Assembly: GCF_020520425.1 (NCBI RefSeq)
Contig: NC_079491.1
Coordinates: forward strand, 36,115,027-36,179,026
Length of the DNA: 64,000 nucleotides
From: Spinacia oleracea
Lineage: Eukaryota > Streptophyta > Magnoliopsida > Caryophyllales > Amaranthaceae
Reading direction: 5' to 3'
A program made the position numbers and the translations under genes. Positions 1 to 10,981 of this stretch are shown here, one piece after another. The notes beneath the pieces were generated by a model. It saw only the letters and a list, made by a program, of their open reading frames with translations. It was not told where the DNA came from and made no database searches. The number at the start of each line of letters is the position of its first letter. The first letter of the stretch is position 1.

Positions 1-517
1 ATGAGGTCGGTTGATGCAGTTTTCTAGAAAGAGGCCATTGATAGCGAGCTTCAGTCAATCCTAAGCAATAATACTTGGGAATTGGTTGATCTGTCTAGAG
101 GCTGTAAACCCATCACCTGTAAGTGAATATTTAGGAAAAAGTTGAAATCATGTGGATCCATTGACAAGTATAAGGCCAGGATTGTGGTAAGGGGTTTTAC
201 TCAAAAACATGGCATTGATTATTTTGATACATACTCTCCTGTAACTAAAATTGCAACCATTAGAACCTTAATTGCTCTTGCATGCATTCATGATCTCGTT
301 GTGCATCAAATGGATGTGAAAACTGCATTTTTGAATGGTGATTTAGATGAAGAGATTTATATAGTGCAACCTGAAGGTTTTGTTGTTCCAGGTCAAGAAA
401 ACAAAGTTTGTAAACTGGTCAAGTCATTGTATGGGCTTAAGCAAGCGCCTAAGCAGTGGCATGACAAGTTTGACAAGACAATGACTAGTAATGGCTATCA
501 TGTAAATGAAGGTGACT
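1..517 (+). pseudogene. Ty1/copia reverse transcriptase, upstream half (split)
   Basis: Translation matches the copia RT domain (RVT_2): KYKARIVVRGF, DTYSPVTK, the HQMDVKTAFLNG block with its catalytic Asp, and KSLYGLKQAPKQWH follow in the usual order. It is dead: in-frame stops lie near 25-27 and 124-126, the latter where the family has a Trp. Homology ends at 517, exactly where an Athila LTR begins, and resumes in the same codon phase at 12464. The YVDD-containing half is therefore 12 kb away. The segment starts outside the window. Confident as a copia remnant; lineage not resolved. Confidence 0.9.
513..517. repeat. Target-site duplication TGACT (left copy)
   Basis: TGACT precedes the LTR at 518 and recurs at 12459-12463 after the other LTR. 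Removing the element plus one copy restores the copia reading frame across the junction. Confidence 0.9.
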
Positions 518-799
518 TGATATGTGTGTTTTATATAGTGTTTTCACCCCCGTCCCTTAGTACTTTTACGTGTTAAATGAGGTCTTAGGAGCCATTTTAG
601 TACTAATCTGTGTATTTGAGTGTGCCTTGAGTTTTAGGAATACTTAGTGAGAAATTGGTCTTTTTAGGCCCGTTTCTTGATGATTTAGGCCACTACATGA
701 TCCCGAGGGAGTTCGGGACGACTTCTGTCGACTTACGGGAGCCTTAGATGTTCATAATTGAGCCCCGGAAGTTAGACTCGGTGTTGCGGACGAAGGGCG

Positions 800-1105
800 G
801 TTCGTTTAGCCTTCCGCCCGGTTGATCTCCCCTCGCCCACCGGGCGAGCAAGCAGGAAGAACAAATCAGTCAGCAGGCGCCCGACGGGCGGGTCTTCGCC
901 CGGTGCCCACCGGGCGCCCATCAGAAGCAGCAGCAGAAAACTCACTATCCGCCCGCCGGGCGAGAGCCGCCCAACCGGGCGCGTGCAGACGTTTTCAGAA
1001 GTTTCTCCCTCCGCCCGCCGGGAAGACCTGCGCCCATCGGGCGGATTTCGAGCTTCCCGCCCGTCGGGCGGAAGGCCGCCCGACCGGGCGACGACAACCC
1101 AGGAG
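800..1105. repeat. GC-palindrome island in the Athila 5' LTR
   Basis: About ten irregularly spaced copies of a CGCCCGNCGGGCG-like palindrome or its halves lie in ~300 bp. The same block is in the 3' LTR (~11270-11570), and a rearranged relative lies before the ORF-1 gene (~7885-8165). Confidence 0.85.
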
Positions 1106-1164
1106 CGTTTTAGCGCGCGGTTTTCTTTAATATTTCCGGTTTTTGTTGGGCTTTTTGGGCAAAA

Positions 1165-1173
1165 CTATAAATA
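1165..1173 (+). promoter_or_regulatory. TATA box of the Athila LTR
   Basis: CTATAAATA lies about 60 bp after the GC island, at the usual place for the U3/R boundary. The 3' LTR has the same box at 11631-11640. Confidence 0.65.
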
Positions 1174-1998
1174 TAGCCCTTAGTTAATTTAGTTGGACAT
1201 CTTATTATCTTATTCCTTAGTTTTAAACACTTAGATTATCTCCTTTGCTTAGTTTATTCTCTCTAAATTGTTCTAAACACTTAGTTTTTATTTCCAATCA
1301 AAAATTCAAGCTTTCTTATTTCATTGTTCCTCAATTAGGTATTGCTCTTATTTTAATTCATGGCCTTGCTTTAATAATGTTTTCAATTATGATTATTGCT
1401 TTGTTTATTGTCAACATGCTTGAGTAGTTTAATTTCTAGGGTTGGGGATCCATGAATAATATGAAGGGATGATTGAATGATTATGATTGTTGGCATTGTA
1501 ATTGATTCCTATTGATTTGTTTATTTCACTATAGAATTAGATTTGCGCAGGTTTAATTGTGGTAGTTATGCAATATCAAATTAAGATTCGAGAGATGCAA
1601 TTTGATGTTTAGGCTTGTGTCAATAGGTGGAATTAGAGTTAATATGTAGCGAGAGCCAGTTAATTCTAAGTCTATTATTAGTATCGACTTGAGAGAGCAT
1701 GCTAGTATAATTGATTACTTTGTTGATTATCGTGATTGTTCATTGTCCTGGATTGTTATTTGTTGGTGAACGTATGCCCTAGATTCCTTAATATATTGAT
1801 TCATACTCGTTTAATTATCGTTCGTAGTCTTAGCATACAAACCACCAACCAACTCTTGTTCCCAATAGTTTAGTTTAATTAATTGATAGTAGAAAGAACA
1901 CTGTTTCCCTGTGGATTCGATCCTGACTTCCCTTGCTACCTAGCTAGTGGACTTAGGTTATTTTTGATTAGGTGATACGACTTTAGCCTGTCAAATTT

Positions 1999-2016
1999 TG
2001 GCGCCGTTGCCGGGGA
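1999..2016 (+). other. Primer binding site (tRNA-Asp type)
   Basis: TGGCGCCGTTGCCGGGGA begins five bases after the LTR end. This is the PBS known from Athila/Calypso elements, usually assigned to tRNA-Asp. Confidence 0.85.
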
Positions 2017-2127
2017 AACGGTTTTATTTTCTGTTGTTGATTACTTATCCTAGATTATTGTTTGTTACTACTCAAGGAACTCACGTTCCTTGAGACCGGA
2101 TCTCACATTGTTTTGTAGTCTTTGTCT

Positions 2128-4168
2128 ATGCCCAGGACCGTAGGTACTAATAATCTTACTCCATTCGATCCTGAGCCCGAAAGAACCTTTCGTAGACGAA
2201 GAACTTTCATTGCACAGTGTGGGAATTACTCTGATTCTGATCATAATATTGGCGATCTTTTTTCTTCGGATACAGATTCAATTTCAGAGATAGAGATGGG
2301 TGACTAAAACTCCACTACCGCCACCTACCCCACGGCTTACATACTACTCTAAGCCAAGTCTGTACGTGCTACCAAAGGCAATCATGCCTTCTATTGCAGC
2401 TGAGACCTTCAAGATTGAGTCTGCATTGATTAACATGATTGAGAGACGCCAGTACGGTGGGGAACCAGGTGAAGATCCGAATCTTCACATACAGTCCTTC
2501 ATCCAATATTGTTCCACCATCAAGCAAAAGGGATTGATTCCGGAGCAGACTATGGAGATACTTTTCCCGTTCTCTTTGAGTGGAAAAGCTAAATTGTGGA
2601 TTAATGGGTTGAATCGGGCGGCTTTGAAAATCACTAATTGGGAGTCCTTGGCTCTTGCTTTTTATGTTAAATATTTTCCACCTGAGAAAACGGCTCGTCT
2701 GAGGGGTCAGATCATAGGTATCTCACAACAAGCAGATGAGAGTTTGTTCGAGGTCTGGGAGAGATTCAAGGACTTGCAGAGAGAGTGCCCGCACCATGGT
2801 TTGGATGATTAGTTCTTGATTCAGCAATTTTATAATGGTTTGGGTAATGAGTCTAGATGTTTGTTAGATTCAGCTGCCAGTGGGATATTCATGCAACTTG
2901 AGGTGCCTAGAGCTATGGAGGTGATTGAGGAGATAGCCATTCACAATGCCCAGTATGGGAATCCTAGAGTTTTATCTAATAGGGGTGGTAAGCATGATTT
3001 AAATTCTATTGAACAATTAACTGCCCAATTGATTGCTTTACACTATAAGTTTGATAATATGCAAACAGCCAATGCTCAAACTGCCCAACCTGTTAGAGTA
3101 GCTGCTATGAGTGCCCAACCTACTACTGTTTGTGAAAGTTGTGGAATGTCTGGTCATTATGCACAGGAATGCAGGAGCTCTATTGAACAATGTAACACAT
3201 TTCAATCCTACAAACAAAATAACCCATTCTCCAACTCTTACAATGAGGGCTACAAAAACAACCCTCTACTATCCTACAGGAGCAACAATATCCAGAACCC
3301 TCACCAAGTCCAACATCCACCACAACAACCATACCAACCCCCACATCAACAATCCTACCAACCACGAAACAACTACAACTAACAGTCTAGTGAACCACCT
3401 GGGTTCCTTAGACAACACACCACAACTCCACCACCACAACCTCAAGCCACACAGCCTGACCCTATGCTAATAGAGATGAGAAACATGATGCTACAAATGC
3501 AAAAATCTCTAAGTGAAAAGGATGCAAAGATCGATGCTCTTACTGCTCACAACAAGATCATTGATACACAGTTGGCACAGATGGCTACTACTATTGCAGG
3601 GAGGCCACCAGGCCAATTTCCTTCACGGCCCGAAAATAGGGAAACTGTAAATGCAATTACATTGAGGAGTGGTAGGGATTATGATGGTCCTTCTATGCCA
3701 GTTGAGGTTGATTATGGGGTGTCTGCTAGAGGTCTGGTTAGTGAGGAAGTCCCAGAGATAGTCATGGATGCTAAGGAAGCTGAAAAGGTAGTCAATGAGA
3801 ATGAGGCTACAACTGAGGTTAAGAAGGGGACAGATATTCAAGTACCACCTATTGTACTCCCCTTCCCGAACCGGCAACTCAAGAATAAGCTAGACAAGCA
3901 GTTTGGCAGATTCTTGGAAGTGGTCAAAAATTTCCAGGTAACGGTTCCTTTTACTGAATTAATCTTACAAGTTCCTGCATATGCTAAATTCATGAAAGAT
4001 ATTTTGACCAGGAAACGTGCTTTTTGTGAGGTAGAGACTGTAGCTTTTACTGAGGAATGCAATGCTTATTTGCAAAACAAGTCTCCACCTAAACTTAAAG
4101 ACCCCAGGAGTTTTCCATCCCATGTAACATTGGCACTGTATTTATTGATAAATCTTTATGTGATTTAG
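2128..4168 (+). pseudogene. gag: Athila gag (broken)
   Basis: Capsid-type protein of the element. The reading starts at ATG 2128 (MPRTVG), with the FDPEPERT motif typical of Athila gag starts. It shifts frame near 2303-2310 and runs on to 4168 in one frame, with stops at 2810-2812 (TAG) and 3380-3382 (TAA). Recognisable parts are the retrotransposon gag core (2400-2960), a CX2CX4HX4C zinc knuckle near 3130-3172 (CESCGMSGHYAQEC), a Gln/Asn/Pro-rich stretch (3190-3460) and the NAITLRSGR motif near 3652 that marks the gag-protease junction in this lineage. A further frameshift near 4110-4120 separates it from protease. Confidence 0.85.
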
Positions 4169-4851
4169 GTGCTAGTGTGTCTGTCATGCCTTTGTCTGTC
4201 TGTACTAAACTGAATATGGGTGAGCTTAAGGTTACTAATATCACTCTGTAAATGGCCGACCGTTCTGTCAAATACCCCTTAGGTGTTTTAGAGGACGTCC
4301 CTGTTAGAGTAGGTAAATTCTATATACCTGTAGACTTTGTGGTACTAGACATGCAAGAGGATTCTCAAATTCCCATAATCTTAGGTAGACCGTTCCTTCA
4401 CACGGCAGGGGCGGTCATTGATGTTAAAAGTGGGAAATTGACTTTGTCTGTTGGGGATGATAAGGTGACTTTTAATCTGAATAGTGCCTTAAAAATTCCC
4501 ATGCTAGAGGAAGAACAATGCTATCGTATTGATGTAGTTGATTTTATTACGCGTGATAACGTCTCCTAAGTTCTCGAAAGAGATCCTTTGGAGGCAGTGC
4601 TTTGTTGTGAGTCTTCTGCAGGTGATAGCAGTTCTTGGAGTGCTGAAGTGGATGCTCTAGAGTTGGCTCTTGCTGGTGAAGGGTCCGAACCAGAGAGCAC
4701 CAAATTGAAGAGGTTAGTTCGGCCGGTTTGTCCTGTTAAAGAGGTAAAGAAACCCGAACTTAAGCCTCTTCCTGCTAACCTTAAATATGCGTTTTTAGAT
4801 GATGAACAACTTTTCCCTGTGATCGTCAGTACTGCACTTGATGCAGACTAG
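4118..4851 (+). pseudogene. pro: Athila aspartic protease and linker (broken)
   Basis: Retropepsin-like domain. The active-site segment reads CDLGASVSVMP (about 4160-4192), the variant usual in Athila instead of D-T/S-G. IILGRPFL, the second conserved retropepsin block, follows at ~4378. In-frame stops lie at 4249-4251 (TAA), 4567-4569 (TAA) and 4849-4851 (TAG); translation either side of each stays homologous to the family. The 4588-4851 stretch is the linker before RT. Another in-frame stop (4957-4959) and a frameshift between ~4940 and 4990 follow. Confidence 0.8.
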
Positions 4852-4985
4852 TTATCCCAACTTCTTATTGTGTTGAAAAAGCACAAAAGGGCCATTGGGT
4901 ACAGTATTGATGATTTAAAGGGGATTAGCCCTGACTTTTGCATGCATAGATACATCTAGATGAAAATCATAAACCATGCATCCAA

Positions 4986-6296
4986 ACCCAGCGTCGTTTG
5001 AACCCTGTCATGCAAGATGTTGTAAAAGCTGAAGTTATGAAATTGCTTGATGCGGGTATTGTATATGTTGTGTCTGATTCTAAGTGGGTGAGTCCTGTTC
5101 AGGTAGTGCCTAAGAAAGGGGGGACAACTGTGGTGAGAAATGAAAAAAATGAGTTGATACCAACTAGGGTAGTCACAGGTTGGTGCATGTGCATTGATTA
5201 TAGGCGTCTTAATGTTGCTACTAAAAAGGACCACTTTCCCCTTCCCTTCATTGATCAAATGTTAGAAAGGCTAGCCTGTCACAAGTTTTTCTGTTATCTG
5301 GATGGTTATTCTGGTTTCTTTCAAATTCCCATACATCCAAACGACCAGGAAAAGACCACCTTCACCTGTCCCTATGGTACCTTTGCATATCGTAGGATGC
5401 CTTTTGGTCTGTGTAATGCACCCGCTACTTTCCAATGTTGCATGATGAGTATCTTTTCTGAGTTTATTGAGTCTATCATGGAAGTTTTTATGGATGATTT
5501 TAGTGTCTATGGTACTTCTTTTGATTTTTGCTTGCTAAATCTGACTAAAGTTCTGAAAAGATGTGAAGAGTGTAATTTAGTCTTAAACTGGGAAAAGTGT
5601 CATTTCATGGTTACTGAAGGGGTGGTCTTGGGACATTTGATATCTGATAAGGGCATTCAGGTGGATTGAGCTAAGGTCCAAGTGATTGAACAATTTCCCC
5701 CTCCAGTTAATGTGAAGGGTGTTAGAAGTTTTCTTGGTCATGCGGGGTTTTATCGCCGCTTTATCAAGGATTTTTCTAAAATTGTTAAACTACTTACCCA
5801 ACTCCTCCTCAAGGATGCCCCGTTTGTGTTTACTGATGCTTGTCTTGAGGCCTTTGACAGGATTAAACAGGCACTGATTTCGGCTCCCATCATTCGTTCT
5901 CCCGAATGGGATCTTCCGTTCGAGATAATGTGTGATGCAAGTGATTATGCAGTTGGGGCAATTTTGGGTCAGAGAAAGGAAAAGGTTTTGCATGCCATCT
6001 ACTATGCAAGTAAGACCTTAGATGAAGCTCAAGTTAATTATGCTACTACTGAGAAGGAGCTTCTAGCCATAGTCTATACCTTAGACAAGTTTCGCACCTA
6101 TCTGATTGGGTCCAAGGTGATAGTCTATACTGACCATGTGGCCCTTAAGTATCTGCTCTCAAAGAAAGAAGCCAAGCACAGGCTTATTCGATGGATACTA
6201 CTGCTACAGGAGTTTGATCTGGAGATTCGCGATAAAAAAGGGGCTGAGAATGTTGTTGCAGATCACCTGTCTAGATTGATATATGATGATGGTTAG
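4986..6296 (+). pseudogene. pol: Athila reverse transcriptase-RNase H (broken)
   Basis: One frame from ~4986 to 7649, interrupted by TGA at 5667-5669 and TAG at 6294-6296. RT blocks are SPVQVVPKKGG, CIDYRRLN, FFCYLDGYSGFFQIP, RRMPFGLCNAPATFQ and the catalytic FMDD at 5487-5498. The connection domain begins [12 protein letters not shown] (~5730). RNase H shows [10 protein letters not shown] (~5934), KELLAIVY and [10 protein letters not shown]. The catalytic Asp residues are present, so only the stops inactivate it. Confidence 0.9.
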
Positions 6297-7649
6297 GTGT
6301 CTACACAGATCGATGATTCATTTCCGGATGATCACTTACTTGCACTTGCCAGTCAGTCACCATGGTTCGTAGATTTTGCTAACTACATTGTAGCAGGTAT
6401 TCTTCCGGCCGATCTTACATATCAACAGAAGAAGAAATTTCTACATGATGTTCGGTTCTATTTTTGGGATGACCCTTATTTGTTTCGTGAGACTGCTGAA
6501 GGGTTGTACAAGCGTTGCGTTCCGGAATGGGAAGTCCAAGGTATTATCAGTAGGTTTCATTCTTCACCTTATGGTGGTCACCATGGACCGGCAAAGACTA
6601 ACGCTAAGTTGTCACAATGTGGTTTTTACTGGCCTAATATGTTCAAGGATGCACAGGATTTTATTATGGCTTGTGATGCGTGCCAGAGGGCCGGCACTAT
6701 TTCGAGGAGGTATGAGATGCCACGGAACGGGATCCTTGAGGTTGAGGTTTTCGATGTGTGGGGAATCGACTACATGGGACCATTCCCATCGTCCAAGGGT
6801 AACTTGTTTATCCTTGTTGCTGTAGATTATGTGTCCAAGTGGGTGGAAGTCGTTGCCTCACCTACTAACGATGCTAAGACGGTCATTTCCCTGTTCAAGA
6901 AGATCATTTTTCCTAGATTTGGGGTTCCGCGCGCTTTGATTAGTGATGGAGGGTCACACTTCCATGAGAAGCATCTGGATGCACTCCTGCGCAAGTATGG
7001 GGTTTATCACCGCACTGGGCTAGCCTACCAACCTCAGACGAGTGGTCAAGTTGAGGTCTCCAATCGGGAGATCAAATCTATCCTTGAGAAGGTGCTGGCG
7101 AAGTCTAGGAAGGATTGGAGCGATAAGCTAGATGATACTCTATGGGCATACAGAACCGCCTTTAAGACACCTATTGGTACCTCCCCGTATCGGTTGGTGT
7201 ATGGCAAGGCATGTCACTTACCAGTAGAAATGGAGTATAAGGCTTATTGGGCAATCAAACAGCTCAACATGGATGCAAAGTTAGCCGGTGAGAAGCGGTT
7301 ACTTCAATTGGGTGAGCTCGATGAATTCCGACTACAAGCTCATGATAGTGCCCGGATTTATAAGGAAAAGACCAAGAAGTGGCACGACAATCACATTTTG
7401 CATAGAGAGTTCGCGGTGGGCGACAAGGTTCTACTATTTAACTCTAGGCTTAAGTTATTTCCTGGAAAACTTAAGTCTAGGTGGTCTGGGCCGTTCACCG
7501 TGACTATGGTAAGCAAGTTTGGGTCTGTTGAAGTAGAGAATGATAATGGTGAACGATTTAAAGTCAACGGGCAACGTCTGAAGTTGTACCATGATGGGGC
7601 TACTGTAGGAGTGGTTGAGGTCCATCACCTCAATTCCCCCGCCTCATAA
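6297..7649 (+). pseudogene. int: Athila integrase (open, but cut off from RT by a stop)
   Basis: A 450-codon open stretch with no ATG at its start: it simply follows the 6294 TAG in frame. Counting from 6297, an HHCC zinc site (His 88, His 95/96, Cys 126, Cys 129) is followed by the DDE catalytic core with D158, D217 and E253, that is D-58-D-35-E as expected. The C-terminal DNA-binding part includes the GPF.V motif near 7490 (SRWSGPFTV). It is the best preserved pol domain here and inserts element cDNA into the genome in intact relatives. Confidence 0.9.
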
Positions 7650-8443
7650 ACTTCATATTCAAGGTAACAAGGTCGAGCGGGACCTAGAAATAAACCAGCG
7701 CTTTGCGGGAGGCAACCCGTATTTTATTGCTTTCGATAGTTTAGTTTTATTTTGTGTGTTTTGTAGCTTATCCTTTGCTTTCGAGAGGTGAGGAGGGGGT
7801 ATTTTTACTGCTTTTGGGTGTTTGATGATGTACAGGCCTAGCTCCTAAGTGCGAAAAGATAGTAAAATACGTAAGGAGCAAAGTCGCAAATGGCCCGTCG
7901 GGCGAAGGTCGCCCGACCGGTAGCGTGTCGAAGGTAGGAGAAAAGTAGCTCTCCGCCCGCCAGGCAGACCTGCGCCCGATGGGCGGTCGGATACGGATGG
8001 AGAAGAAGCAAAATCGCTCTCCGCCCGACGGGCGAGGAGCGCCCGACCGGGCGCGCGCAGAAAAATTCTCAAGCTTCGCCCTTCGCCCGACGGGAGGACC
8101 TGTGCCCGTCGGGCGGCCTACGAGCTGTAGGCCCGTCGGGCAGGTGTTGGCCCGGCGGGCGAAGGGAGAAAAATCGCCTAAAAATGCACGGTTCTTCTAT
8201 TCCTCCTTCACTTCACATCTCAATCATCTTCTTCATTCTCTCACAAACCCCATTAACCTTCAAACCCTAACAACTTCAAACTTCCATATCTCCCTCATCT
8301 CTCACTCAAATTCATCAATCCACATATCAAAATCATCCTCGTCACATCCTCTTCAACCTCCACCAAACAAATTTCACCCTTTCTCACTCCCCACAAAAAC
8401 CCCAATTTTCACCAAAATCTCAAAAACTCAAAACTCTTCAACA
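7650..8443 (+). other. Leader between integrase and the ORF-1 gene
   Basis: No coding sequence. 7885-8165 is a GC-palindrome block clearly related to the one in the LTRs. 8190-8443 is strikingly pyrimidine-rich (TTCTTCATTCTCTCAC type) like a plant 5' UTR and runs up to the ATG of the next gene. The two parts together look like a private promoter/leader, which is inference. Confidence 0.55.
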
Positions 8444-9574
8444 ATGGGTTCAAGGCCAAAGAGGACTTGCACGGGAGCAACAAGGAGACAAGAGGAGGCT
8501 TCCACAAGCCGTCCACAACCACCACCTCAGTTTGCACCGGATTCGGCTTTCCCGAACATGATTCTTACTAGTGAGGAGCAACAAACTCGCCTTGCACACC
8601 TCAAGCTTCGGAAGGTAGTCCCTACTCGTTTTATTTGTCAGAAAACTTTGCATGATATGGGTATTGAGAGGGATGTTAGGAGATTATTTCATGGGGTGGG
8701 CATGAAGCATATGTTTTCCATGGTTAGGTTGACATTTAGGGATCTTACTCTTGAATTCCTTAGCTCATTTAATGTCAGAAAGAATGGATACAAGGATGTC
8801 ACTAGAGTTTCTTTTAGATTGTTGAATAATGATTTTGATATGCCTATAAAGGATTTTGGTGCTATTTTTGGTTTGAATGTGGAGTATAATAGGTTCCCCG
8901 GAGAGGGGCATCTCAATAGTGCTGTGTGGGGGATGTTGACTGGGGATTTCAACCCTAGTAGCATGCAACATTTGCACGCCTCTAGCGTGCAACACCCCGT
9001 CCCTTTTGTTTGGTTCCGCTTTATGGCTTTTACTATTTTTGGGAGGGACCAAAAGGAGAATGTGAGGAGCACGGAGTTGGAGGTGCTCGGGGGGTATTTG
9101 TTGGATAATAATGAAGGTTACAGGATAAATTTGGCCCATCACTTGGCCATGCAGTTGCTTACCACTGCCACCCACCGCTACTCGACCGATATAGCTTTAG
9201 GGGGATTGGTCATCCACATTGCCATAGCGGTGGCAAACTTTGCTGAGAGGGACCATGCTGCGGTCCGAGGTAATAATTTGTTGGATCTCGAGTACTTTGG
9301 GAGCCTTTACAGGGTGCACTCTGAGTACGGGGAACTTCTTCCCGGTCAGATGTCATGGATGTTCCATAGGAACGCTATCTTTACTCTCCCGGACACTAGC
9401 GGGCTCACCAGTTTCGTGAGGGGCCAGCCCCACTATATTTATGTAGGTGAGCAGGCACCACCCTTAGCCCATCTACAGCCCCAGCCACAGCCCGAGGCCG
9501 CGCCTCGTACCTATTTCCGTAGGGGTGGGCGCAGAGAGAGGGAGGCGGGACAAAGAGATAGTCCGGCTCCATAG
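8444..9574 (+). CDS. ATHILA ORF-1-type protein after pol (376 aa)
   Basis: An uninterrupted 376-codon gene in the place where Athila elements carry an extra or env-like ORF. I chose ATG 8444 (caacaATGGG) because the 155 codons upstream in the same frame are only translated GC palindromes and pyrimidine leader. Residues 60-150 match the plant 'retrotransposon ORF-1 protein' family (Pfam ATHILA, PF03078): RFICQKTL (62-69), LTLEFLSSF (101-109), DFGAIFGL (137-144). No signal peptide or clear membrane segment is visible, so I do not call it an envelope protein. TAG at 9572-9574 is followed in frame by an open tail to ~9829 (ELGEIHERLGRLELGF), so the ancestral protein was probably ~85 residues longer. 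Function unknown. Confidence 0.75.
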   Translation: MGSRPKRTCTGATRRQEEASTSRPQPPPQFAPDSAFPNMILTSEEQQTRLAHLKLRKVVPTRFICQKTLHDMGIERDVRRLFHGVGMKHMFSMVRLTFRDLTLEFLSSFNVRKNGYKDVTRVSFRLLNNDFDMPIKDFGAIFGLNVEYNRFPGEGHLNSAVWGMLTGDFNPSSMQHLHASSVQHPVPFVWFRFMAFTIFGRDQKENVRSTELEVLGGYLLDNNEGYRINLAHHLAMQLLTTATHRYSTDIALGGLVIHIAIAVANFAERDHAAVRGNNLLDLEYFGSLYRVHSEYGELLPGQMSWMFHRNAIFTLPDTSGLTSFVRGQPHYIYVGEQAPPLAHLQPQPQPEAAPRTYFRRGGRREREAGQRDSPAP

Positions 9575-9829
9575 GGGGAGCAAGGGTCTTCAGAGGAGTT
9601 GGGGGAAATTCATGAGAGATTGGGCAGACTTGAGCTCGGTTTCCATGAGTTCGCCGCGGATCACCAGAGGACTATGTTCTACGATCAGTACGCCAGGCAA
9701 GGCTATATTGCCCCAGATCATCAGCACCCTTCCTGGTTTACTTATCCCGCGGAGGGGTACGGAGCCCCCGGTTCCATGGGCACCTTCACGCCTACCCACT
9801 ACGGGGGGGTATGGAGCGGGTACTAGCGG

Positions 9830-10981
9830 CCATGGTGGTCAAGGTGGTGATGGTGATGATGGTGATGATGGCCAAGGCCATCAGTGATGCTGTTGATGAT
9901 GATGATGGTTCGGTACCCCTTGAGCCAATGAGGACATTGTCTGATTTGGTTTGGGGGGGGGGGGGGGGTTTCACATTACCTGTACATATTAGGTATGTTT
10001 TCCTTTTATTTCAGCATTTACTTATTGTTGTGTGTTTATTTTGGTGTGTTTATTGCTTTCTAGAGTAGTTTATCGCTTTTGAAAAAAAAAATATACGTTC
10101 CGATGAATACAAAACCATGCTTCCCTGTGCCCCTTGATTCAAAACTGTTTTGATTCTTGGTTTTTGATGGCGAGCATTATTGATTTGTTAACCATAATTT
10201 GAGATTCAATTACTTTGATGCCTTGACATGAGTCAACTCTGACTAACTATTTGTGGAATTGGTGCTTGACTAGTTGACTTGGTTAGGATGTGTGATAGTT
10301 TCCTGGTGTGTCATTGATTTTGAGTATTGATTTACGACTATTAGTAGTGTTTTATGACTCATATACATGCACATTGTGGAGGACGAAGGCATTTTTTCTG
10401 TTTAGGTAGCCTTCAGATGAATCTAGATACATTTTCCCCTCCTTTTCTACCCATGTTGTTGCTTGTGCCCTTTATTCGGTGACTAGCCACATTACAAGCT
10501 TGTGAAAACCCCATTGGTTACTAGTCCCAAGCCTAGCTTGGGGGAGCTAATAGTAGTGAGGTGAGGGAGTTGTGGTGTGCTACATTTTGAGCACAAAGTG
10601 AGTATTGAAAAAAGGAGTTCGTTTCATCATGTTGTTGTTGAAAATTAGTTGAAACTGAAAGAGATGAAAGAATAAAACAAATGTGAAGGTTACCAAAAAG
10701 AAGAAAAAAGAAAGAGAGAGTGAAAAGGAAAAGAAAGAGAAAAATCTATTACTCTCGAAAAAAAAAAAAGAGTTCAAAGTATTTGTTCCAATCAAGTTTT
10801 GTAAATTCATACCCTTGTGATGATTGATTATAATTGCGAAAGAGGAAAGAAAGTATGGTGTTGGTGTTTGTTGTTTCATCATGTGTTGAGTGGGAGAGTT
10901 GTGGTCATTATATTGTTTGATCATGGTTGTATTTAGGATTTATGCTCCCCAAAGCCAAGGCTTTAAGCTCACATTTTTCCC
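9830..10981 (+). other. Athila 3' non-coding region
   Basis: No gene. It holds an ATG/GAT-rich simple stretch (9830-9910), a 16-G run (9953-9968), a GCTTGGGGGAGC motif at ~10535 that recurs in Athila/Calypso tails, and a long purine-rich tract (10690-10775). A ~20-bp TTGTGGTCATTATA repeat lies at 10897 and 10987, just before the 3' LTR. No canonical polypurine tract abuts the LTR. Confidence 0.6.
9953..9968 (+). repeat. G16 homopolymer
   Basis: Sixteen consecutive G in the Athila tail. The length is prone to sequencing error. Confidence 0.8.

Larger units (their letters stand above)
518..1993 (+). repeat. Athila 5' LTR
   Basis: It begins TGATATG after the TSD and ends CTGTCA just before the PBS. 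Within it, 800-1105 is a strikingly GC-rich island built from short palindromes of the form CGCCCGNCGGGCG, embedded in an otherwise AT-rich LTR. A TATA box follows the island. The first ~16 bases differ from the other LTR; from 534 onward the two align almost end to end. Confidence 0.9.

Noticed and set aside
7979..8443. N-terminal 155-codon extension of the ATHILA ORF-1 protein
   Set aside because: It translates GC palindromes and a pyrimidine leader; the homologous protein starts later and ATG 8444 has a better context.
8444..9574. Calling the post-pol Athila gene an envelope protein
   Set aside because: No signal peptide, transmembrane segment or glycosylation-rich region; the motifs fit the ATHILA ORF-1 family.
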